A model generated the notes under the pieces. It worked only from the letters and a program-made list of their open reading frames with translations, searched no databases and was not told the origin of the DNA. From contig DEFE01000055.1 of assembly GCA_002350625.1 (NCBI GenBank), positions 1 through 29,987 of the forward strand: a DNA stretch of 29,987 bases, given 5' to 3'. The DNA comes from Lachnospiraceae bacterium UBA2860 (GTDB taxonomy: Bacteria > Bacillota > Clostridia > Lachnospirales > Lachnospiraceae). The position numbers and the translations under genes are program-made. Shown one piece after another: positions 25,246 through 29,987 of this stretch; positions within the stretch are counted from its first letter, which is position 1; every line of letters starts with the position of its first letter.

Positions 25246-26580
25246 ATGCAGATTAGAACTACCGAAGGACTGCTGGAAGGCGTTCACTGCGACGGGTATA
25301 CGGTCTACAAAGGCGTCCCGTATGCGGCGCCGCCGGTCGGCGATTTGAGATGGAGAGCTCCGCAGCCGCCCGCCCCGTATGAGGGCGTCTACCGGGCGGA
25401 TCATTTTGGAAATATCTGCTGGCAGGTTCTTCCGAAGGCCGACCAGCCGATCATGGGACGCTTCGTGAAGGAATTCTATTCGGACCCGGCATTTCTTCCC
25501 GAGATGAGTGAGGATTGTCTCTACCTCAACATCTGGGCGCCGGACGATGCGGAAGGCCCCTGTCCGGTGGCGTTTTATATCCACGGCGGCGGCTTCGGGG
25601 GCGGCTTCAGCTCCGAGATCGAGTTTGACGGAGAGGAATACTGCCGCCGCGGCATGATTCTGGTGACGATCAATTACAGGGTGAATATCTTCGGATTCTT
25701 CGCTCACCCGCAGCTCTCTGAAGAGAGTCCGTGGGGCGCGAGCGGGAATTACGGGATCCTGGACCAGCTCGCGGCGCTTCAGTGGGTGCGCAGCAATATC
25801 GCGGCCTTCGGCGGCGACCCGGAAAACATCACGGTGTTCGGGCAGTCCGCGGGCAGCATGAGCACACAGGTGCTTGTGTCCTCACCGCTCGCCAAGGGGC
25901 TCATCTCGAAAGCCATCTTCCAGAGCGGGCTCGCCTGCGAGGAAACGTTCCTTGCCTGCCCGACACTTGAGGAAGAAGAAGGGTACGGAGGCATTTTCGT
26001 CGATCTTGCCGGCGTGAAGACCGTCGAGGAGCTGCGGGCTCTGCCGGCGGAGGAGCTGCTGCGGCTGAACGGCGAGCTCGGGAAGGTCCTCTGGGAGAAA
26101 CTCGGAAATGGCATGGTCATCGTTCCGTGTGTCGACGGCTATGTGCTGCCGGAGTCCGTCAGGGAGTGTTACGCCGGCGGGCGGATGGCGCAGATTCCGT
26201 ATATGCTCGGGTCGGTGATTGACGATCTCGGGTCCTCGCCCGAAAATATCGCTGCGGATGAGCCGGGGAAGACGCAGGCGGAGAATATCCGCTGGATCCG
26301 GAAGGTCCGCGAGGTGTACGGGGCGGATGCGTGGCTCTACTTCTTTAAGCGGAAGCTGCCCGGGGATGACTGGGGCGCGTTCCATTCGGCGGAGCTGTGG
26401 TACACGTTCGGGACGCTGAAGAGATGCTGGCGGCCGATGGAGGCGCGCGATTACGCGCTCAGCCGGGAGATGCTGGATGCGTGGACGGGCTTCATGAAGA
26501 ACGGCGATCCGAATAACGGCGCCTGCGAAGGCTGGCGGCCGTACACGGATGCGGATCCGTACACGAGAATATTCGAATAA
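25246..26580 (+). CDS. Type-B carboxylesterase
   Basis: This 444-residue enzyme belongs to the carboxylesterase/cholinesterase family. Motifs: VYKGVPYAAPPVGDLRW (20-36), SEDCLYLNIW (88-97), HGGGF oxyanion hole (113-117), and nucleophile elbow GQSAG (Ser201). A C-terminal FHSAELWYTFG should hold the catalytic His. The acid residue is not obvious by eye. It is somewhat shorter than the usual 490-550 residues, with deletions in the lid rather than a truncated end. There is no signal peptide. AAAAGGAGG is 6 bases before ATG. It cleaves carboxylic esters; the natural substrate is unknown. Confidence 0.9.
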   Translation: MQIRTTEGLLEGVHCDGYTVYKGVPYAAPPVGDLRWRAPQPPAPYEGVYRADHFGNICWQVLPKADQPIMGRFVKEFYSDPAFLPEMSEDCLYLNIWAPDDAEGPCPVAFYIHGGGFGGGFSSEIEFDGEEYCRRGMILVTINYRVNIFGFFAHPQLSEESPWGASGNYGILDQLAALQWVRSNIAAFGGDPENITVFGQSAGSMSTQVLVSSPLAKGLISKAIFQSGLACEETFLACPTLEEEEGYGGIFVDLAGVKTVEELRALPAEELLRLNGELGKVLWEKLGNGMVIVPCVDGYVLPESVRECYAGGRMAQIPYMLGSVIDDLGSSPENIAADEPGKTQAENIRWIRKVREVYGADAWLYFFKRKLPGDDWGAFHSAELWYTFGTLKRCWRPMEARDYALSREMLDAWTGFMKNGDPNNGACEGWRPYTDADPYTRIFE

Positions 26581-26587
26581 ATTGACG

Positions 26588-26622
26588 CGGGGCTGTCGCA
26601 TACAAGCGGCGGCCCCGTTTTT
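26588..26622 (+). terminator. Rho-independent terminator of the carboxylesterase gene
   Basis: CGGGGC (from 26588) pairs with GCCCCG (26612-26617), with an inner GTCGC/GCGGC part-match, followed by five T residues. Its T-run merges into the TTATGTAAAC flank of the next palindrome, taking the place the class B hairpin has in the other composites. Confidence 0.7.
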
Positions 26623-26667
26623 ATGTAAACTATTATGACACGGGGTCAGACCCCGTGTCATGTTTTT
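26621..26667 (-). repeat. REP-like palindrome (class A) at the end of the RAYT gene
   Basis: Core at 26635-26661, perfect stem, loop TCAGA on the plus strand, left flank TTATGTAAACTATT, right flank GTTTTTA. Read with the RAYT gene (minus strand) it is AAAAAC, palindrome, AATAGTTTACATAA, like the 20688 copy. It supplies the RAYT stop codon (26660-26658). Confidence 0.95.
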
Positions 26668-27407
26668 ATATTCTGTATGATCCCGCGGCTGATTCCGGTG
26701 CGCCGTTCGATCGTGCGGATCGACAACCCTTTACTTTTCAGCGCCCGCACAGCTTTATTTCGATCCGGCCGGTTCCACCTCTGCAAAACGGTCCCGTCCG
26801 TCGTGCCGAGTACTTCGCGAAAAATCATGTTCGTGTGCGCCCCGGGCATTTCGCCCTCGTCTTTATAATGCACATGTTCTTCTCCGGCGCATTCCACCTG
26901 AATGAACAGCCGGTAGCTGCTGACGTCGCCGAGCAGTTCAGCGATGGCAGCAGTGTCCGCAATCCCGCCTTTTTTGCCGTAATCGCGGTAGCTGCTCCAT
27001 TTATATGAGTATGCCGCCCCCATACCCGCTCTCTCAGGGTTCTGAAGAATATATCTGAACACCGCAAGGAGCTGCAGTTCACTCTCGATGGCAACGCTGA
27101 AATACCGGCCCTGGAACAGGTGGCCGCTGCGCTCGTATTTGAAATTAAAAAACCGGGCGTAGGCACTGGAGACAGTCTGCATGAAGCGAGGTAAATGGCT
27201 CCCGGGATCATGCAGCAGCAGATGCACATGATTGTCCATCAGACAGTAGGCGGCGCAGGTGATCTGAAACGCCGGAAGATTCTCTCTCAGGAGATGCAGG
27301 AACTTGACGTTGTCCCCGGTCTCCTCAAACAGTATCTGTTTACCCACCCCGCGAATAATGATATGATAATATCCGGTTGCACTGATCTGCCGATTCGGTC
27401 TGGGCAT
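26658..27407 (-). CDS. REP-associated tyrosine transposase (RAYT, Y1/HUH family)
   Basis: The 249-residue protein is an IS200-like single-strand DNA nuclease. The HUH motif is DNHVHLLLH (His60, His62), followed by the family signature SAYARFFNFKYERSGHLFQG, and the catalytic Tyr119 in FRYILQNPERAGM. The C-terminus (about 215-249) is a helix-turn-helix-like tail (KGLSIRTIERRTGIS), usual in Firmicute members. ATG 27407 is chosen: AAAGGAGG lies 7 bases upstream; an in-frame start at 27461 lacks one. The last codons AAA ACA TGA belong to a palindromic repeat, and another copy lies 180 bases upstream of the start. It should nick and rejoin these repeats as single strands. Confidence 0.92.
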   Translation of the reverse strand: MPRPNRQISATGYYHIIIRGVGKQILFEETGDNVKFLHLLRENLPAFQITCAAYCLMDNHVHLLLHDPGSHLPRFMQTVSSAYARFFNFKYERSGHLFQGRYFSVAIESELQLLAVFRYILQNPERAGMGAAYSYKWSSYRDYGKKGGIADTAAIAELLGDVSSYRLFIQVECAGEEHVHYKDEGEMPGAHTNMIFREVLGTTDGTVLQRWNRPDRNKAVRALKSKGLSIRTIERRTGISRGIIQNIKT

Positions 27408-27508
27408 AGAGCAGCCTCCTTTCATTACAGCAAGCCATATGAAATTGCTACAGGGATACACACGATCTGACAGGCCGGAAAAAACGACCCGGAATCTGAG
27501 AGGCCGTT

Positions 27509-27538
27509 ATCATATCACTCAAATCCAAACGCCGTCAA
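27509..27538 (-). promoter_or_regulatory. Putative promoter of the RAYT gene
   Basis: On the minus strand, TTGACG (27538-27533), an 18-base spacer and TATGAT (27514-27509). This is about 100 bases before the RAYT start codon and between it and the palindrome at 27588. Confidence 0.5.
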
Positions 27539-27547
27539 GCACACAAA

Positions 27548-29938
27548 ATGACAAAACAAACCAGTATGCAAAGAGACATAAAAAAACATGACAGGGGGTC
27601 AGACCCCGTGTCATATTCCGTCTATACCGAGATAAGCGAAGAGAATGTGGTCAGCCCCTTCCTGACGCTCATCTACGTGCCGGAAGGCCGGGTTTCGCTG
27701 ACCTGCGGCAGCGCGTCCGCGGCGCTCCGGTCCGGCGACATTTTCCTCGTCGGCCCCGAGGAGAAGCACAGCATTCTCTCGGTCGGGAGCGCGGTGGTCT
27801 TCAAGCTGCTCTTTGATCCCGCCGACGCCGGGCACGGCCGGGCGTACGCCGCGCTCACGGTCGACCGGGAGGCTCTGTCAAAGAACGACATCGACCGGCG
27901 CCGGCTGAAGCTGCTGCTGGATTCGATGCTCCATGAGATGTCGGAGCACAACCGCGCCATCCGCCTGAAGCTGCTCTATTATTCCGTTTATGACCTGTTA
28001 TTCCGAAGCTGCCTGATCCGGGAGGACAGAGACGAGAACGAACCGCTCGCCGGCATTTTGAAGGATCTTAACGAAAATGCCGCCGCCATTCTTCCGATGT
28101 CGGATTATGCCGCGCGTGTCTTCCTGTCGGATTCGGCCTTCTCGAGGAAATTCAAAAAAGCGACAGGCCGGAGCTTCAGCGAATACACAGCCTATCTCAG
28201 GACAAGAAAAGCCGCCGGGCTCCTGTGGAACACGGGCATGACCGTGACGGAGATCGCCGAGCAGAGCGGATTTAAGAGCAGCGCTGTCATGCAGAGGCAT
28301 TTTCGACAGATCTACGCCTGTTCGCCGACGGAGTACCGCAAGCGGAGGAGCGGGCAAGCCGGGGATACGCCGATCAAAGCGGAAGCCCTGCGGGACATCC
28401 TGAGCCGAATCGCGCAAAGAGAGGGGGCGGGCAGCTCGCTGATCCGCCTCACCATCACCGGCAGAGAGAGCGAGCGCGTGCCGGCCGGCGGGATGAACTG
28501 CATCCACATCGGCGACGCCAGGTGGCTGCTGGACGGGGACATCCGGGAGCAGCTGCTGGACATGCCGCGCATCCTGGGGATTCATCATGTCGCCGTCGGG
28601 AATCTCTTTGACCCGGACCTTCGCATCCGCGAAGGGCACAGCACGCAGCAGCTGCATTTCGAGCGCCTGGACCGCGCGATGGACCAGATCCTGAAGGCGG
28701 GCTGCATTCCCGTCATGATCCTTCCGGAAAGCCGGAAAGTGACCATCCGCGAGATCGGAAGCACGCCGAGAGAAGGAAAGTACGAGCCGGTTTTCGCCGA
28801 CCTCAGGGAGTGGGAGACCGTCTTCAGGACCTTCCTTATGCACATGCTCGAGCGGCACACCTATGCATCCGTCAGAAACTGGGTCTTTGTCTTCGAGCAC
28901 GATCCGTTTTTGGATTCCGAGGAGAAATGCCGGCAGTTTCAGGAGATGTACGAATGCAGCTATCTTCTGATCCGCAAATACGTCCCGGGCGCGCAGATCT
29001 GGGCCGACACCCTCAATTCCACCGTCCGGCCGGAGCTGCTTGCGGCGGATCTTCGCAAATGGCATCAGGACGGCACGCTCCCCGACGCCCTGAACCTCAT
29101 GGTCTATCCCTACCAGGTCGACGTGCGCCGGAATGCCCGCCAGGACTATGATTTTTCCCTGCTGCGGATCGACACGGACCTGCATTTCGTGCGGGAAGAG
29201 CTCGAATCCTACGCGAAGCTGGCGGAGGATGCAGGCTGCGGCGACCTCCCGCGCGTCATATCCGAATGGAATACCTCGCTTTCCGAGCGGAACCCCTACA
29301 ACGACAGCTGCGCGAAAGCCTGCCACATGCTTGCGCAAATGGCGGACGCCTCCGCCACAGCCGCCGCGATGTTTTACCACGGCTTCAGCGACCTCGCCGT
29401 CAGCGGCTTTGACGAAACCGAACCGTTGATCGGCGCGAGCGCCCTCCTGACCCGCGACGGCATCAAAAAACCGGCCTTTTACGCCATGGAATTCTGGGGC
29501 CGACTCGGCGACTACATCGTGAGCCGCGGCGACCATCATATCGCCGCTACCAACCACGGGACGGCATTTCAGATTCTCTTATTCCATCCGACCACAATGT
29601 CGGACGAATACAAGCTGATTCCCGAGAGCCGGCACCAGATGGACGAACTCATCAGCGAGACCCTCGGGACAGACGCCCTGCATTTTGAAATCAGCTTCCC
29701 GGAAATCACGGGCAAGAAACGCCTGCGGACCTACCTCATGAGCGACCGCGAGGGCGCCGTCTATACCGAATGGCAGAAGCTGGGCCGGCCGCCCCTGCTC
29801 AGCCCCTCGGAGCTGCAGTACCTAAAAGCGAAGAGCACCCCGTCCCTCACAGTCAGCATCGTCCAAAGCAGCGAGCGCGGCATCACACTGTCCGTCTCGC
29901 TTGAGCCGAATGCATTTGCGCTCATCATGCTGATCTGA
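27548..29938 (+). CDS. AraC-family regulator fused to a GH39-like domain
   Basis: The reading frame has 796 residues. About 30-130 is an AraC sensor (cupin-like: FLTLIYVPEGRVSL, GDIFLVGPEEKHSI). About 178-264 holds two helix-turn-helix units (MSDYAARVFLSDSAFSRKFK; MTVTEIAEQSGFKSSAVMQR). About 300-740 resembles glycoside hydrolase family 39. The nucleophile-like motif SEWNTS has Glu573, but the usual NEP acid/base box reads HDP (His451, Asp452). The domain is probably a sugar sensor or an altered enzyme. The start is uncertain: ATG 27548 has no ribosome site, and residues 14-22 (HDRGSDPVS) are coded by a palindromic repeat. GTG 27647 is an alternative. The stop TGA begins a half class B element. 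Confidence 0.8.
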   Translation: MTKQTSMQRDIKKHDRGSDPVSYSVYTEISEENVVSPFLTLIYVPEGRVSLTCGSASAALRSGDIFLVGPEEKHSILSVGSAVVFKLLFDPADAGHGRAYAALTVDREALSKNDIDRRRLKLLLDSMLHEMSEHNRAIRLKLLYYSVYDLLFRSCLIREDRDENEPLAGILKDLNENAAAILPMSDYAARVFLSDSAFSRKFKKATGRSFSEYTAYLRTRKAAGLLWNTGMTVTEIAEQSGFKSSAVMQRHFRQIYACSPTEYRKRRSGQAGDTPIKAEALRDILSRIAQREGAGSSLIRLTITGRESERVPAGGMNCIHIGDARWLLDGDIREQLLDMPRILGIHHVAVGNLFDPDLRIREGHSTQQLHFERLDRAMDQILKAGCIPVMILPESRKVTIREIGSTPREGKYEPVFADLREWETVFRTFLMHMLERHTYASVRNWVFVFEHDPFLDSEEKCRQFQEMYECSYLLIRKYVPGAQIWADTLNSTVRPELLAADLRKWHQDGTLPDALNLMVYPYQVDVRRNARQDYDFSLLRIDTDLHFVREELESYAKLAEDAGCGDLPRVISEWNTSLSERNPYNDSCAKACHMLAQMADASATAAAMFYHGFSDLAVSGFDETEPLIGASALLTRDGIKKPAFYAMEFWGRLGDYIVSRGDHHIAATNHGTAFQILLFHPTTMSDEYKLIPESRHQMDELISETLGTDALHFEISFPEITGKKRLRTYLMSDREGAVYTEWQKLGRPPLLSPSELQYLKAKSTPSLTVSIVQSSERGITLSVSLEPNAFALIMLI
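27588..27614 (+). repeat. REP-like palindrome (class A) within the AraC-GH39 5' end
   Basis: ATGACAGGGGG, loop TCAGA, CCCCGTGTCAT with a G/G mismatch at position 7. The left flank AAAAAAC is the one found with TCTGA copies, so the loop is flipped here too. It lies inside the open frame of the AraC-GH39 gene and on the start side of the RAYT gene. Confidence 0.9.
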
Positions 29939-29946
29939 CAGGGGAC
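29936..29946 (+). repeat. Half of a class B palindrome
   Basis: TGACAGGGGAC matches the left arm and loop start of the copy at 23362, then runs straight into TTATGTAAAC. The right arm is missing. Its first triplet is the stop codon of the AraC-GH39 gene. Confidence 0.7.
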
Positions 29947-29950
29947 TATC

Positions 29951-29987
29951 TTATGTAAACGAATATGACACGGGGTCAGACCCCAAC
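29951..29987 (-). repeat. REP-like palindrome (class A), cut by the window end
   Basis: Flank TTATGTAAAC, then ATGACACGGGG, loop TCAGA and CCCC from 29965. The last bases AAC do not match the expected GTG, so the right arm is changed or interrupted at the edge. Confidence 0.85.

Noticed and set aside
26635..26868. Open frames starting MTRGQTPCH or MTRGLTPCH at several palindromes
   Set aside because: Every class A palindrome begins ATGACACGG, so it always offers a start codon and the same first residues. The frames have no ribosome sites and share nothing after the repeat, so they are by-products of the element.
26658..27614. An intact IS200/IS605 insertion sequence
   Set aside because: The Y1 protein has the longer RAYT-type signature and C-terminal tail, there is no TnpB gene, and the flanking palindromes match a dispersed family rather than unique left and right ends.
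27998..29557. 519-residue open frame antisense to the AraC-GH39 gene
   Set aside because: Same reason: it lies wholly within a gene with clear domains and has no motif or ribosome site.
14112..29987. CRISPR array
   Set aside because: The repeats are short, palindromic, spaced by hundreds to thousands of bases with genes between them, in both orientations. There are no regular spacers and no cas genes.

Overview
The window looks like a piece of chromosome from an anaerobic, moderately GC-rich Firmicute of the class Clostridia, most likely Lachnospiraceae or a close relative. That rests on strong AAGGAGG ribosome binding sites, sigma-A type promoters, U-tract terminators, an [FeFe]-hydrogenase-like protein with ferredoxin clusters, a Gram-positive lipoprotein binding protein, and family matches made by eye. 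No rRNA, tRNA, CRISPR array or prophage was seen.

Left part (1 to about 13 kb). It begins with the frameshifted tail of a flavodoxin-like gene. Then come a membrane-anchored alpha/beta hydrolase, a class I glutamine amidotransferase, a decayed stretch with a lectin-like domain remnant, and a second alpha/beta hydrolase. A tight three-gene operon (3220-6352) encodes a REC-HD-GYP response regulator, a free HPt protein and a hybrid histidine kinase, which together make a complete four-step phosphorelay ending in c-di-GMP hydrolysis. After it lie an S66 LD-carboxypeptidase, an MFS permease, a third alpha/beta hydrolase, a metallophosphoesterase, surE (convergent), a 67-residue orphan, and a secreted SH3 protein ending in three 40-residue repeats with a Cys2-His-Cys motif.

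Right part (about 13 to 30 kb). The genes, nearly all on the plus strand, are: a small membrane protein, an HD-domain protein, a ferredoxin/[FeFe]-hydrogenase-like/GGDEF fusion, a secreted beta-rich protein, a metallo-beta-lactamase-fold hydrolase, an esterase, a nuclease-helicase of the DUF2075 type, an M20 amidohydrolase (minus), a zinc-ribbon membrane protein, a SIMPL protein, an orphan solute-binding lipoprotein, a type-B carboxylesterase, a Y1 (HUH) transposase of the RAYT type (minus), and an AraC regulator fused to a GH39-like domain.

The most striking feature is a family of short palindromes confined to 14.1-30 kb. Nine complete 27-bp copies plus one cut by the window edge share arms ATGACA-N-GGGG / CCCC-N-TGTCAT around a 5-base loop (TCTGA, or TCAGA when inverted). 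Most isolated copies also carry a one-sided flank, GTTTACATAA. A second, 22-bp class pairs with the first to form composite elements. The elements sit directly at gene 3' ends; in four genes, including the RAYT itself, the palindrome supplies the TGA stop codon. One copy lies at the 5' end of the AraC-GH39 reading frame. With the RAYT gene bracketed by two copies, this is best read as a REP/RAYT (domesticated transposase plus palindromic repeat) system in a Clostridium-type genome.

Two other proteins deserve attention. The hydrogenase-diguanylate cyclase fusion keeps four H-cluster-type cysteines but has proline at the usual proton-relay cysteine, which suggests a gas or redox sensor that makes c-di-GMP. 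With the HD-GYP phosphorelay, the window thus holds both a predicted c-di-GMP synthase and a predicted c-di-GMP hydrolase. All assignments are by eye from sequence; no database search was run.
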